DNA of 64,000 nt from an uncultured Porphyromonadaceae bacterium (GCA_945873625.1 CAMCDS010000010.1:1-64000); one strand, 5' to 3'; counted from the stretch's first letter, positions 35,665 to 45,038 are shown. Made by a program: numbers and translations. The notes: generated by a model not told the origin, from the sequence alone.

Positions 35665-36438
35665 TTACACAGCCGAGCGGATTACACCGCGTGTGCTGTT
35701 GACCACGAAGTCGACAATCTCGTCGCGGTATACAGACTGCGGAAGCGTCTGCATTATCAGCTTTACGGCGTTGGTTACGTTGAGGTCGCTCAGATAAAGC
35801 AGGCGGTAGACCTCGGCTATCTGCTGTATCTCCTCCTGCGTGAATCCGTTGCGGTGGAGTCCGATAGTGTTGAGTCCTACATACGAGATGGGCTCGCGGG
35901 CAGCCTTCACGAAGGGAGGAATGTCTTTGTTGACGAGGGCGCCGCCCTGAAGCATGATGTTCTTGCCGAGGTGGCAGAACTGATGCACGAGGCTGCCTCC
36001 GCCTATCACGGCGCAGTCGTCGATCTGCACCTCGCCGGCCAGCTGGGTGGCGTTGGAGATAATCACGCGGTCGCCGATGCGGCAGTCGTGGGCGATGTGG
36101 GTATAGGCCATGATGAGGCAGTTCTTGCCGACCACGGTCTCACCTTTGGCCGCCGTTCCGCGGTTGACGGTGGTACATTCGCGCAGCGTGGTGCCGTCGC
36201 CTACGATGGCGAGCGTCTTCTCACCCTTGAATTTGAGGTCCTGAGGAATGCCGGCCACCACAGCGCCGGGGAAGATGGTTACATTGTTGCCGATGCGCGC
36301 ACCGGGGAAAATGGTTACGTTGCCGTGTATCACGGTGTTGTCCCCGATTTCCACATCGTCGTGGATAGTGGTGAAATCGCCGATGCTGACGTTATTGCCT
36401 ATTATCGCGCCCGGATGTACGTTAATGAATTTGGTCAT
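35665..36438 (-). CDS. lpxA: UDP-N-acetylglucosamine O-acyltransferase
   Basis: First step of lipid A synthesis: transfers a hydroxyacyl chain to UDP-GlcNAc. A left-handed beta-helix of hexapeptide repeats starts at HPGAIIGNNVSIGDFTTIHD. The catalytic His lies in IMAYTHIAHDCRIGDRVI. A C-terminal helical domain (YVGLNTIGLHRNGFTQEE) is present. 257 aa is normal. Third gene of lpxD-lpxC/fabZ-lpxA on the minus strand, 61 nt after the fusion gene. Confidence 0.95.
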   Translation of the reverse strand: MTKFINVHPGAIIGNNVSIGDFTTIHDDVEIGDNTVIHGNVTIFPGARIGNNVTIFPGAVVAGIPQDLKFKGEKTLAIVGDGTTLRECTTVNRGTAAKGETVVGKNCLIMAYTHIAHDCRIGDRVIISNATQLAGEVQIDDCAVIGGGSLVHQFCHLGKNIMLQGGALVNKDIPPFVKAAREPISYVGLNTIGLHRNGFTQEEIQQIAEVYRLLYLSDLNVTNAVKLIMQTLPQSVYRDEIVDFVVNSTRGVIRSAV

Positions 36439-36499
36439 CTGTCTTTATGGAGTAGGAGCAGTCGCTGCCGGGAGCGTACGCCCCCGGCATACGGACGGC

Positions 36500-37882
36500 T
36501 TACTTGTTTTTAATTATCTGGGCCATGAACTCGGCCTCGCATACCACTTTCTCGCCAACGAAGGCATATCCCTTCACCACGGCGCAGCCGCGGCGTATCT
36601 CGGTCATGAGCTGCACGTAGAGCAGAAGCGTGTTGCCCGGCACCACTTTGTGGCGGAACTTCACGTTGTCGATCTTGAGGAAGTAGGTCGAGTACTTTTC
36701 GGGGTCTTCGAGATAGTTGAGCACGAGCACGCCGGCGGCCTGCGCCATAGCCTCTACCTGAAGCACTCCGGGCATCACGGGTTCCTGCGGGAAGTGTCCG
36801 GGGAAGAAAGGCTCGTTGACAGTAACGTTCTTCACGGCCACTGCATGCTTGCGGTCGAGCTCGATGATCTTGTCGATGAGCAGGAACGGATAGCGGTGGG
36901 GAATGAGGCGACGTATGCCGTTGATGTCGATTATGGGCTCGACATTGGGGTTATAGACCGGCGACTGCACGTCGGTGTGCTTCACGGCCTTGCGGAGCAT
37001 ACGGGTGAACTTGTTGTTGATGGAGTGTCCCGGACGCTCGGCCACTACCCTTCCCTTGAGCGGACGGCCGATGAGAGCCATGTCGCCTATCACGTCCATG
37101 AGCTTGTGGCGTGCGGGCTCGTTGTCCCACTTGAGGGGGGTGGGATTGATGTAGCCGAGGCGGTCGAGCTTCATGTGGGGCACGTTCATCAGGTCGCAGA
37201 TCTTGTTGATGCTGTCCTGCGAAATCTCCTGGTCATAAATCACGATGGCGTTGTCGAGGTCGCCGCCGCGTATCAGGCCGTTGTCCATCAGCTGCTCAAT
37301 CTCGCGCACGAAAACGAAGGTGCGGGCACTCGCTACGTCGGTGCTGAAGTCGGCGAGATCGTCGAGCATGGCGAACTGGTTGGGGATAACCGGTGAATTG
37401 TATTCAACCATCACCTCCACGCTGAAGCTGTCGTCGGGATAGATAGTAACTACCGAACCGGTCTCCTCGTCCCTGACGCGCATCTTCTCCTTAATAATAT
37501 AGAAGTCCTTGTCGGCTTTCTGTTCCTTAAGTCCAACTTTCTCGAGCTGCTCCACGTAAACCTTGGCGCTGCCGTCGAGAATGGGAAGCTCGGGGGCCGA
37601 CACGTCGATCAGGCAGTTGTCGACGCCGGCGGCGTAAAGGGCTGCAAGGGCATGCTCCACGGTGCTTACTACCGCGTCGTTCTTGCCGAGCACCGTGCCG
37701 CGGCGCGTGTCGACCACATTCTCGGCCACAGCGTCGATGACGGGCTGACCCGGCAGGTCAACGCGACGAAACTTATATCCATGGTTTTCAGGCGCCGGGT
37801 TGAATACAGCAGTGATATTGAGTCCGGTGTGAAGTCCTTTCCCTTCTACGGTAAACGACTCCCTGAGAGTAAGTTGGTTCAT
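36500..37882 (-). CDS. lpxC/fabZ: Bifunctional LpxC deacetylase / FabZ dehydratase
   Basis: Two enzymes in one chain. Residues 1 to about 300 are LpxC, the zinc deacetylase committing UDP-acyl-GlcNAc to lipid A. It has STVEHALAALYAAG with one ligand, and RHKLMDVIGDMAL supplying His and Asp. Residues about 315-460 are FabZ, the hydroxyacyl-ACP dehydratase, with PHRYPFLLIDKI and the catalytic GHFPQEPVMPGVLQVEAMAQ. This fusion is known in Bacteroidetes. It links lipid A flux to acyl-chain supply. Lies 59 nt after lpxD. Confidence 0.96.
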   Translation of the reverse strand: MNQLTLRESFTVEGKGLHTGLNITAVFNPAPENHGYKFRRVDLPGQPVIDAVAENVVDTRRGTVLGKNDAVVSTVEHALAALYAAGVDNCLIDVSAPELPILDGSAKVYVEQLEKVGLKEQKADKDFYIIKEKMRVRDEETGSVVTIYPDDSFSVEVMVEYNSPVIPNQFAMLDDLADFSTDVASARTFVFVREIEQLMDNGLIRGGDLDNAIVIYDQEISQDSINKICDLMNVPHMKLDRLGYINPTPLKWDNEPARHKLMDVIGDMALIGRPLKGRVVAERPGHSINNKFTRMLRKAVKHTDVQSPVYNPNVEPIIDINGIRRLIPHRYPFLLIDKIIELDRKHAVAVKNVTVNEPFFPGHFPQEPVMPGVLQVEAMAQAAGVLVLNYLEDPEKYSTYFLKIDNVKFRHKVVPGNTLLLYVQLMTEIRRGCAVVKGYAFVGEKVVCEAEFMAQIIKNK

Positions 37883-37941
37883 ATATGTCTTCTGTTTTGT
37901 TTATTTCTGTTTCCGGGCGGAAGCGACAGGCCTGGGCCGAA

Positions 37942-38940
37942 TCACTTTCCGCAGTTTTTAAAAAGGGTGTGGAGCTTTGAGATATAGACCGCGTTGCGGG
38001 CGAACTCGCGGGCGGGTACGGCAGGATAGCCCATGAGGCGCTCGCCGTCGCCTATATTCTTGTGGATGCCGGTCTGAGCTCCTATCTCGTTGCGGTCACC
38101 CACCTTTATGTGTCCGGCAAAGCCTACCTGGCCACCCACCATATTCCAGTCGCCAACCTTCGTCGACCCGGCTATGCCGGTCTGGGAGGCAAACACGTTG
38201 TTGGCTCCGATTTCCACATTGTGAGCCACCTGAATCAGATTGTCGAGCTTCGTGCCCTTGCCGACGCGCGTGGCTCCGAAAGTGGCACGGTCTATCGTGG
38301 TGTTGGCTCCTATTTCCACATCGTCGGCTATCTCCACGATGCCGGTCTGCGGTATCTTCTCGTATCCGTCGGGAGTCGGGGCGAAACCGAATCCGTCGGC
38401 TCCGACCACCACTCCGGCGTGGAGGATGCACCTCTTGCCTATCCGGCATCCTTCGTAGACCTTCACTCCGGGACGAATCACCGTATCGTCGCCTACCTCT
38501 ACTCCGTCGCCTATGTAGGCCTGGGGATAGATGCATACGTTTTTGCCGATACGCGCACCCCGCCCGATATAGCTGAACGCGCCTACATAGCATCCTTCGG
38601 GCACCTCGACGCCTTCGGCTATGAAGCAGGGGCTTTCAATGCCCTGAGGACGCCGCACGGTGCTCTGGATCATATTGAGCAGCTCGGCGATGGTGGCGTA
38701 TGGGTCGGCCACGCGGATGAGGGTGGGATGAGCCGGCTGTTCGGCCACAAAGTCGCGCGCCACAAGCACAGCGGAGGCGTGTGTCGTATATAGGAAATGG
38801 GTATATTTCGGGTTGGCAAGGAATGTGAGGCTTCCGGGTTTTGCGTCTTCGATCTTGTCGAACGCATCAAGCATCACTCCGGGGTCGCCTTCCACAGTGC
38901 CGTTGACCATGGCGGCCAACTCCTTTGCAGATAGTTTCAT
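37942..38940 (-). CDS. lpxD: UDP-3-O-acylglucosamine N-acyltransferase
   Basis: Third lipid A step: adds the N-linked acyl chain. The N-terminal uridine-binding domain (residues 1-100, [35 protein letters not shown]) precedes about ten left-handed beta-helix coils. The catalytic His is probably in [14 protein letters not shown]-terminal helix ([20 protein letters not shown]) ends it. 332 aa is typical. First gene of the lipid A cluster. Upstream on the minus strand GATATTTG (38963-38970) is one base from the -7 consensus. Confidence 0.95.
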   Translation of the reverse strand: MKLSAKELAAMVNGTVEGDPGVMLDAFDKIEDAKPGSLTFLANPKYTHFLYTTHASAVLVARDFVAEQPAHPTLIRVADPYATIAELLNMIQSTVRRPQGIESPCFIAEGVEVPEGCYVGAFSYIGRGARIGKNVCIYPQAYIGDGVEVGDDTVIRPGVKVYEGCRIGKRCILHAGVVVGADGFGFAPTPDGYEKIPQTGIVEIADDVEIGANTTIDRATFGATRVGKGTKLDNLIQVAHNVEIGANNVFASQTGIAGSTKVGDWNMVGGQVGFAGHIKVGDRNEIGAQTGIHKNIGDGERLMGYPAVPAREFARNAVYISKLHTLFKNCGK

Positions 38941-38999
38941 CTAACGATTTTGAAATTTTGCGCAAATATCGGTATTTTTTCGCGAACTACCATATAATC

Positions 39000-39064
39000 C
39001 GGCCTAAAAATGCATGTATATCTTTTTTATCAAGGTTTTAGGCCGTTCCGCTTGATATATCAAG
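39000..39064. promoter_or_regulatory. Palindromic control region upstream of the methylmalonyl-CoA operon
   Basis: Three elements. A 10-bp perfect inverted repeat CGGCCTAAAA (39000-39009) / TTTTAGGCCG (39036-39045). TATCAAG at 39028-39034. A 14-bp perfect palindrome CTTGATATATCAAG (39051-39064) made of the same heptamer in both orientations, overlapping the -33 element. Likely operator for a dimeric regulator of the operon, perhaps also of divergent lpxD. No regulator gene is adjacent. Confidence 0.6.
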
Positions 39065-39082
39065 ATAAAATGCGTAAATTTG
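39051..39082 (+). promoter_or_regulatory. Promoter of the methylmalonyl-CoA operon
   Basis: CTTG (39051-39054; one base from TTTG), a 20-bp spacer and TAAATTTG (39075-39082). Predicted start near 39089, about 90 nt before the epimerase gene. The -33 element is inside the palindrome, so a bound protein would block or replace normal recognition. Confidence 0.75.
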
Positions 39083-39178
39083 CGCGAAATTTCAGAGAGC
39101 CATGTTCAGGCGGGTGTGAAAACCGGCCCGGCGGCTCTACTCTGAACGTAAAACCATATTAAAACATCAATACAGACA

Positions 39179-39607
39179 ATGGAAATTTCACACATCGAAC
39201 ACATCGGCATAGCCGTTCCCAATCTGGAAGAGGCTATCAAGTACTACGAGAACGTACTCGGCTTCAAGTGCTACAAGACTGAGGTCGTAGAGGATCAGAA
39301 GGTTACCACCGCTTTCTTCAAGGTAGGCGACACCAAGATCGAGCTTCTCGAGCCCACTTGCCCCGAAAGCACCATCGCCAAATTCATCGAGAAGAACGGC
39401 GGACGCGGCGGCATGCACCACCTTGCATTCGCCGTTGAAGACGGTGTGGCCAACGCTCTGGCCGAGGCTGAAGAGAAAGGCATCCGCCTCATCGACAAGG
39501 CTCCCCGCAAAGGCGCCGACGGACTGCAGATCGCATTCCTCCACCCCAAGAGCACTGAGGCCGTGCTGACCGAACTTTGTGAAGACCCCTCCAAGAAAGG
39601 CTGCTGA
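39179..39607 (+). CDS. mce: Methylmalonyl-CoA epimerase
   Basis: Interconverts (R)- and (S)-methylmalonyl-CoA. Two vicinal-oxygen-chelate halves are visible. Metal ligands are in IEHIGIAVPNLEEA (His) and GGMHHLAFAVED (His), with Glu in the IELLEP segment. 142 aa is the normal length. First gene of a five-gene operon with the decarboxylase subunits, so the mutase product is epimerised and then decarboxylated. The mutase genes are not in this window. Confidence 0.94.
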   Translation: MEISHIEHIGIAVPNLEEAIKYYENVLGFKCYKTEVVEDQKVTTAFFKVGDTKIELLEPTCPESTIAKFIEKNGGRGGMHHLAFAVEDGVANALAEAEEKGIRLIDKAPRKGADGLQIAFLHPKSTEAVLTELCEDPSKKGC

Positions 39608-39664
39608 TTGACCCCCGCAGACCCGAAAACAGATTAAAACAACAACAGACACACATACCAAATC

Positions 39665-41218
39665 ATGACCAAAGCAGAAGAAAAGATTCAGGAGCTTATT
39701 GAAAAGCGCGCTGAAGCTCGCCTCGGCGGCGGCGAAAAAGCCATCGAAAAGCAGCACGCACGCGGCAAATACACCGCTCGCGAGCGCATCGCACAACTTC
39801 TCGACGAAGGCAGCTTCGAAGAGCTCGACATGTTCGTCACCCACCGTTGCACCAACTTCGGACAGGATAAAAAGCACTTCCTCGGCGACGGCGTCGTAAC
39901 CGGCTACGGCACAATCGACGGCCGTCTCGTCTATGTATTCGCCCAGGACTTCACCGTATTCGGCGGCTCGCTCTCCGAGACCATGGCCCAGAAGATCTGC
40001 AAGGTGATGGACCTCGCCATGAAGATGGGTGCTCCCGTGATCGGCCTCAACGACTCGGGCGGCGCACGCATTCAGGAGGGTATCAACGCCCTCGCCGGTT
40101 ATGCCGAAATCTTCGAGCGCAACATCCTCGCTTCGGGTGTAGTTCCCCAGATTTCCGCTATCCTCGGCCCCTGCGCAGGCGGCGCAGTGTATAGCCCCGC
40201 CCTCACCGACTTCACCATCATGACCAAGGGAATCTCCTATATGTTCCTCACCGGCCCGACAGTGGTGAAGACCGTTACCGGCGAAGACGTTACGCAGGAG
40301 CAGCTCGGCGGCGCATCGGTTCACTCGACCAAGAGCGGCGTTACCCACTTCGCAGCCGAAGACGGCGAAGAGGCCCTCAAGATCATCCGTCAGCTCATGA
40401 GCTACATCCCCCAGAACAACCTGGAGGAGACTCCGCTTCAGGAATGCAACGACCCCATCGACCGCTATGCCGACGAGCTCAACAGCATCATCCCCGACAG
40501 CGTGAAGCGCAGCTACGACATGTATGACGTAATCAGCGCCATCGTCGACAACGGCGAGTTCCTCGAAGTGCAGCGCGACTATGCCAAGAACATCATCATC
40601 GGCTTCGCCCGCATGAACGGCCAGGCCGTAGGCGTGGTAGCCAACCAGCCGAAGGTGCTCGCAGGCGTGCTCGACTCCAACGCTTCGCGCAAGGGCGCAC
40701 GCTTCGTACGCTTCTGCGACGCATTCAACATTCCTCTGGTAACTCTCGTCGACGTCCCCGGCTTCCTCCCCGGAACAGGCCAGGAATACAACGGTGTGAT
40801 CCTCCACGGCGCCAAGCTGCTCTACGCCTACGGCGAGGCTACAGTGCCCAAGGTAACCGTTACCCTCCGCAAGAGCTACGGCGGCAGCCACATCGTGATG
40901 AGCTGCAAGCAGCTCCGCGGCGACATGAACTACGCATGGCCCACCGCCGAGATCGCAGTGATGGGTGCAGAGGGAGCCGTTGGCGTGCTCTATGCCAAGG
41001 ATCTCAAGGCAGCAGCCGATCCCGCAGCCCTCAAGAAAGAGAAAGAAGACGAATACACCAAGCTCTTCGCCAATCCTTACCAGGCAGCCAAATATGGCTA
41101 CATCGATGACGTCATCGAGCCGCGCAACACCCGCTTCCGCGTAATCCGCGCCCTCCAGATGCTCGCCACCAAGAAGGAGACCAACCCGGCCAAGAAGCAC
41201 GGAAACATTCCTCTCTGA
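39665..41218 (+). CDS. mmdA: Methylmalonyl-CoA decarboxylase alpha (carboxyltransferase) subunit
   Basis: Moves the carboxyl of methylmalonyl-CoA to biotin on the carrier protein, releasing propionyl-CoA. A crotonase-like fold in two halves: N-half with [18 protein letters not shown] and [13 protein letters not shown]-half with [16 protein letters not shown] and [16 protein letters not shown]. 517 aa fits MmdA/PccB. Propionyl-CoA carboxylase beta is homologous. Here the neighbours (membrane pump subunit, OadG-like protein, biotin carrier, no biotin carboxylase) point to the decarboxylating Na+ pump. Confidence 0.93.
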   Translation: MTKAEEKIQELIEKRAEARLGGGEKAIEKQHARGKYTARERIAQLLDEGSFEELDMFVTHRCTNFGQDKKHFLGDGVVTGYGTIDGRLVYVFAQDFTVFGGSLSETMAQKICKVMDLAMKMGAPVIGLNDSGGARIQEGINALAGYAEIFERNILASGVVPQISAILGPCAGGAVYSPALTDFTIMTKGISYMFLTGPTVVKTVTGEDVTQEQLGGASVHSTKSGVTHFAAEDGEEALKIIRQLMSYIPQNNLEETPLQECNDPIDRYADELNSIIPDSVKRSYDMYDVISAIVDNGEFLEVQRDYAKNIIIGFARMNGQAVGVVANQPKVLAGVLDSNASRKGARFVRFCDAFNIPLVTLVDVPGFLPGTGQEYNGVILHGAKLLYAYGEATVPKVTVTLRKSYGGSHIVMSCKQLRGDMNYAWPTAEIAVMGAEGAVGVLYAKDLKAAADPAALKKEKEDEYTKLFANPYQAAKYGYIDDVIEPRNTRFRVIRALQMLATKKETNPAKKHGNIPL

Positions 41219-41270
41219 TCCCTTTCCGACGATCAGTACCGTAGACACACATTTTATAACCGCATCTAAA

Positions 41271-41873
41271 ATGTTTAAAAAATATTTATTGACTGCGGCT
41301 CTCAGTTTAGCCTTTCTGCCGGGGTTCAGCGCCCCGGCAGAGGCTGCTCCCGAGCAGCAGCCCGCCACAGAGGCAGTAGCTTCGTTGCCCGACGGCCAGA
41401 CAGAGATGACCAATCCCGACTGGCCCGAGAACGGAGGTACCGTAGCTGTAGAGGAAAGCGAGATAGCCAGGAAAATGACTCAGGCCGAGAAGGCTAAGAA
41501 CGCGGCTGAAAACGACTCATGGGGCGGTGCGATTACCCTCATCGCCATGACTATCGTGATCGGCGCCCTGGTGGTCCTCACTATCCTCTTCCTGATTTTC
41601 GGCAAGGTATCGTCCACGCTGCTCAGCCGCAAGAAACTCGAAGCCCACGGCATCACCAAGGAGGAAGCTCCCCACGACCACGAAGACGTGGATTCGGGCG
41701 AAGCCATCGCAGCCATCGCGCTCGCGCTCTCGCAGCATCTCGAACAGCGCCACGACATCGAGGACACCATCCTCACCATCCGCAGAATGAAGAAGGCATA
41801 CTCGCCCTGGAACTCCAAAATCTACAACCTGCGCGAACTGCCCGAACTGCACCGTAACCCCAAAACGAAATAA
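41271..41873 (+). CDS. OadG-like delta subunit of the Na+-pumping decarboxylase
   Basis: Small membrane protein expected to hold the carboxyltransferase and carrier to the pump. A signal-peptide-like N-terminus (FKKYLLTAALSLAFLPGFSA) is followed by an acidic linker. One strong membrane helix (TLIAMTIVIGALVVLTILFL, about residues 86-105) and a cytoplasmic tail ending in a basic segment complete it. At 200 aa it is much longer than the roughly 85-aa OadG of enterobacteria. The leading signal sequence is unlike them, though I believe similar forms occur in Bacteroidetes. Role rests on position and the helix pattern. Confidence 0.75.
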   Translation: MFKKYLLTAALSLAFLPGFSAPAEAAPEQQPATEAVASLPDGQTEMTNPDWPENGGTVAVEESEIARKMTQAEKAKNAAENDSWGGAITLIAMTIVIGALVVLTILFLIFGKVSSTLLSRKKLEAHGITKEEAPHDHEDVDSGEAIAAIALALSQHLEQRHDIEDTILTIRRMKKAYSPWNSKIYNLRELPELHRNPKTK

Positions 41874-41980
41874 GTCGACTGCCGAAAAGCCCAGACGGTA
41901 GCACCCGCGACAACGCCCCGGGGAGACCGTCGCTGACAGCACCGACACTCAATCACCCAGTCTTACACCCCTTCAAAACA

Positions 41981-42433
41981 ATGAAATTCAAGGAATATAA
42001 ATATAAAATCAACGGCATGAAGTTCACCGTCGGCGTGGGCGACATTGTCAACAATGAGGTCAAGGTGGAGGTCAACGGCACGTCCTACACCGTAGAGCTT
42101 GACGAAAGCCAGGCTCCCAAGGCCGCTGCCATCGCCGCTGCCGTGAAGCGTCCCTCGGCGGCTCCCCGCACTGAGACAGGCGAGAAAGTGGTCAACAAGC
42201 CCGCCGCTCCCGCAGGTTCGGCTTCAGCTGTCAAGAGCCCGCTGCCCGGCACTATCATGAGCTTCAAAGTGAGCGTCGGCGACACCGTGAAAGCCGGCGA
42301 TACCGTATGTGTGCTCGAAGCCATGAAGATGGAAAACGACATCCACACCCAGAAAGGCGGCGTTGTCAAAAAAATTTGCGCCAACGTGGGCGACGCAGTC
42401 CTCGAGGGTGCCGACATCATGATTATCGAATGA
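41981..42433 (+). CDS. Biotin carboxyl carrier subunit of methylmalonyl-CoA decarboxylase
   Basis: Carries the carboxyl group on biotin between MmdA and the membrane pump. The biotinylated residue is Lys116 in CVLEAMKMEND. The biotinyl domain (about 76-150) starts SPLPGTIMSFKVSVGDTVKA. An Ala/Pro-rich flexible hinge (about 45-75) lets the domain swing. The N-terminal 40 residues are a small beta module. 150 aa is typical for the separate carrier of these pumps. Confidence 0.92.
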   Translation: MKFKEYKYKINGMKFTVGVGDIVNNEVKVEVNGTSYTVELDESQAPKAAAIAAAVKRPSAAPRTETGEKVVNKPAAPAGSASAVKSPLPGTIMSFKVSVGDTVKAGDTVCVLEAMKMENDIHTQKGGVVKKICANVGDAVLEGADIMIIE

Positions 42434-42543
42434 TTCTCACCAAAGGCTTGTACCGAAACGCAGACGCGCAGACGCCGACGCACAGGAGAGCCACAGTGAT
42501 ATAATCTGCGATTCCCCATCCATAATAAAAGAATTTCCAAATC

Positions 42544-43713
42544 ATGATACTTCTTGCCACGCATAGCTTCGGCGACTTCATGACCCAGACCATCTCGGCT
42601 TTCTGGGAATTTACCGGATTTGCCAACTGCGAATGGACCAATCTGGTGATGCTCGCCGTAGGATGCTTCTTTATCTACCTTGCAATCAAAAAGAACTTCG
42701 AGCCCCTTCTGCTGGTGCCCATCGGCTTCGGCATGCTTATAGGCAACATTCCGTTTGAACCCGGAATGGAAATCGGCATCTATGAGGAAGGCTCGGTACT
42801 AAATATACTCTACAACGGTGTGGAACGTGGCTGGTATCCTCCGCTCATCTTCCTCGGCATCGGCGCCATGACCGACTTCTCGGCCCTTCTCGCCAATCCG
42901 AAACTGATGATCATCGGTGCCTGCGCACAGTTCGGTATCTTCGGAGCCTATATGCTCGCGCTGCTCTGCGGATTCGATCCCCTCTCGGCCGGATGTGTAG
43001 CCATCATCGGTGGCGCCGACGGCCCGACAGCCATCTTCACCACATCGAAGCTCAACCCCGACCTGCTCGGAGCCGTTGCCGTCTCGGCCTACTCCTACAT
43101 GGCCCTCATCCCGCTCATCCAGCCCCCGCTGATGCGCCTCTTCACCACCCAGAAGGAGCGTATGATCAAGATGAAGCCCGCCCGCGTAGTGTCGCAGAAC
43201 GAGAAAATCATCTTCCCCATCGTGGGTCTGATGCTCACCTGCTTCGTGGTGCCCTCCGGCATTCCCCTGCTCGGCATGCTCTTCTTCGGCAACCTGCTGC
43301 GTGAGAGCGGCGTTACCGCCCGACTCGCCAACACCGCCACCAACGCCATGACCAACATCGTAACCATCCTCCTCGGCATGACCGTGGGAGCCTCGACTCA
43401 GGCCGACAAGTTCCTGACCGTCGACACGCTCCTCATCTTCGGCCTCGGATTCTGCGCGTTTGTCATCGCTTCCTCGGCAGGTGTGCTCTCGGTCAAGATA
43501 TTCAACCTTTTCCTCAGAAAAGACAAAAAGATCAACCCGCTCATCGGCAACGCCGGCGTATCGGCTGTGCCTATGGCGGCGCGTATCTCGAACAACGTAG
43601 GTCTGGAGTACGACCCCAACAACTACCTGCTGATGCACGCCATGGGTCCCAACGTGGCCGGCGTGATCGGTTCGGCTGTTGCCGCAGGTGTGCTGCTCAG
43701 CTTCCTCGGATAA
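42544..43713 (+). CDS. Na+-pumping membrane subunit (OadB/MmdB)
   Basis: Decarboxylates carboxybiotin and exports Na+. About nine to eleven membrane segments. Motifs known from OadB are visible: PLIFLGIGAMTDFSALLANP, IIGGADGPTAIFTTSKL (the Asp thought to bind Na+) and SYMALIPLIQPPLM. The C-terminal QADKFLTVDTLLIFGLGFCA and NAGVSAVPMAARISN complete it. 389 aa is standard. Last gene of the operon before a strong terminator. Together these five genes couple propionate formation to a sodium gradient. Confidence 0.94.
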   Translation: MILLATHSFGDFMTQTISAFWEFTGFANCEWTNLVMLAVGCFFIYLAIKKNFEPLLLVPIGFGMLIGNIPFEPGMEIGIYEEGSVLNILYNGVERGWYPPLIFLGIGAMTDFSALLANPKLMIIGACAQFGIFGAYMLALLCGFDPLSAGCVAIIGGADGPTAIFTTSKLNPDLLGAVAVSAYSYMALIPLIQPPLMRLFTTQKERMIKMKPARVVSQNEKIIFPIVGLMLTCFVVPSGIPLLGMLFFGNLLRESGVTARLANTATNAMTNIVTILLGMTVGASTQADKFLTVDTLLIFGLGFCAFVIASSAGVLSVKIFNLFLRKDKKINPLIGNAGVSAVPMAARISNNVGLEYDPNNYLLMHAMGPNVAGVIGSAVAAGVLLSFLG

Positions 43714-43730
43714 TAATTTACCGTTTCATA

Positions 43731-43761
43731 AAAGAGGCAGGCCGCCAAGGTCTGCCTCTTT
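43731..43761 (+). terminator. Terminator of the methylmalonyl-CoA operon
   Basis: AAAGAGGCAG (43731-43740) pairs perfectly with CTGCCTCTTT (43752-43761), extended inward by GCC/GGT with one G-U pair. TATC follows. Confidence 0.88.
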
Positions 43762-43834
43762 ATCAAATCCCCACTCCGCGTGTCCGGCCCGAGCCGCAAG
43801 TCAGGCCGAACAGTAATGAACACCGTCAGAACCT

Positions 43835-43855
43835 TTTAACACATTACTTGTTAAA
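43835..43855. repeat. Inverted repeat upstream of the hypothetical gene
   Basis: TTTAACA (43835-43841) and TGTTAAA (43849-43855), perfect, with a 7-nt spacer. About 40 bp before the gene at 43898. Could be an operator; no promoter boxes are clear here. Confidence 0.4.
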
Positions 43856-43897
43856 TACCCAGAAGGGGCATCCGTCTCTTCGGCTGTATCACGCACA

Positions 43898-44242
43898 ATG
43901 ATTACCGACGAAGTAATAAGAGAAATATACAAAAAATACAACAAGCCTAACAGAAAAAAGGAAGACTTGAATCTGGATTATTTTGTAGACCTTCTGAAAA
44001 GCCATCATGAGATAACCGTCGTCCCGCCGGGCGAGGTCATCATAGGCAGTCTTGAGGAGTTCAACCCCTTTCGCCGGTTTCTCATCCGCAGTCTCACTGC
44101 CGTGCTTGAGTTCGACAAAATCATAGCCTTCGTATTCCCCAACCATATCCTTTTCCTCGGCAAAGACGACGAGACCATCAGGGTCCACATCAAGCCCGAA
44201 GAGAAACGCGGCTTCTTCGGCCGCCTCTTCGGAAGAAGATAA
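43898..44242 (+). CDS. Hypothetical protein, 114 aa
   Basis: No family recognised. An N-terminal helical basic part (IREIYKKYNKPNRKKEDLNL) leads into an alpha/beta core (HHEITVVPPGEVIIGSLEEF, IIAFVFPNHILFLGKDDE). A basic tail KRGFFGRLFGRR could touch membrane or nucleic acid. No signal peptide or membrane helix. It is followed after 84 nt by an exonuclease-like gene on the same strand, but nothing ties the two together. Good codon use and clean start support a real gene. Confidence 0.65.
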   Translation: MITDEVIREIYKKYNKPNRKKEDLNLDYFVDLLKSHHEITVVPPGEVIIGSLEEFNPFRRFLIRSLTAVLEFDKIIAFVFPNHILFLGKDDETIRVHIKPEEKRGFFGRLFGRR

Positions 44243-44326
44243 AACATCTCCTGAAGAGGACACAACGCATCCCCGCTTCCTAATCGCTTACGCATCCCGA
44301 CTTCCGAATCCCATCCGACACACTAC

Positions 44327-44851
44327 ATGACAGATTTCGCAGCCATTGATTTCGAGACCGCCAACGGCAACCCGTGCAGCGTATGCAGCGTGGGCGTGGT
44401 AATCGTGCGCTCAGGCAAGGTAGCCCGAAGAATCTACCGGCTCATCCATCCCGTCCCCAACTATTACTCGCCGGCCCACATGCAGGTGCACGGGCTGTGC
44501 AAGGACGACACCGAGGCTGAAGACACCTTTCCCGAAGTGTGGGCATCCATCGCCCCCGAAATCGACGGCCTGCCGCTCGTGGCTCATTTCAGCCGCTTCG
44601 ACGAGAACTGCCTGCGGAGCGCGTTCAGCCGCTTCGGAATGGACTATCCCGGCTATCGCTTCTTCTGCACATGCACGGCGTCGCGACGCGTGTTCGGCCG
44701 CTCGCTCCCCAACCACAAGCTCCCCACCGTAGCGGCCCGATGCGGCTACTCGCTCGACAATCACCACCATGCCCTCGCCGATGCCGAAGCCGTAGTCGAA
44801 ATCGTGAAAGGGATAGAAGACTACTCAGGCCGACCGTTTGAGAGCTTATGA
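44327..44851 (+). CDS. DnaQ-like 3'-5' exonuclease (DEDDh)
   Basis: RNase T/DnaQ-fold nuclease. ExoI is IDFETANG with Asp8 and Glu10. ExoII is in LVAHFSRFDENCL. ExoIII is the HHHALADAEAV segment, giving the DEDDh set. 174 aa covers just the nuclease domain; there is no polymerase-binding or BRCT extension. It resembles the stand-alone exonuclease-domain proteins of Bacteroidetes rather than replicative epsilon with a long C-terminal tail, though a proofreading role cannot be excluded. Confidence 0.88.
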   Translation: MTDFAAIDFETANGNPCSVCSVGVVIVRSGKVARRIYRLIHPVPNYYSPAHMQVHGLCKDDTEAEDTFPEVWASIAPEIDGLPLVAHFSRFDENCLRSAFSRFGMDYPGYRFFCTCTASRRVFGRSLPNHKLPTVAARCGYSLDNHHHALADAEAVVEIVKGIEDYSGRPFESL

Positions 44852-44960
44852 CGCATCCATTAAAACCGAGGTCGCCGGGGTCGCAGCCGTGTAGTTTTCT
44901 GTTGTGAAACAGGAATAACCCGTTTCCTGCCCGTCGAGGATGAAAAAAGGGGAAAATTAT

Positions 44961-44992
44961 TTGGCGGCTAAACAAATAAGGTGTACCTTTGC
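44961..44992 (+). promoter_or_regulatory. Promoter of the glutamine synthetase gene
   Basis: TTTG (44961-44964), a 20-bp spacer and TACCTTTG (44985-44992): full consensus match. Predicted start near 44999, giving a leader of about 40 nt. Confidence 0.88.
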
Positions 44993-45038
44993 AGTCCCTC
45001 TCCGCATATACTGAAAAAAATCTACATACCTCATCAAA

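Noticed and set aside
36500..37882. LpxC-FabZ fusion as a novelty
   Set aside because: This fusion is well established in Bacteroidetes, so it is annotated but not offered as a finding.
39188..41413. Very long open frame on the minus strand opposite mce and mmdA
   Set aside because: It is the mirror of two certain genes in GC-rich sequence with strong third-position bias. Its product is a low-complexity Val/Gly/His/Glu-rich chain with no domain.
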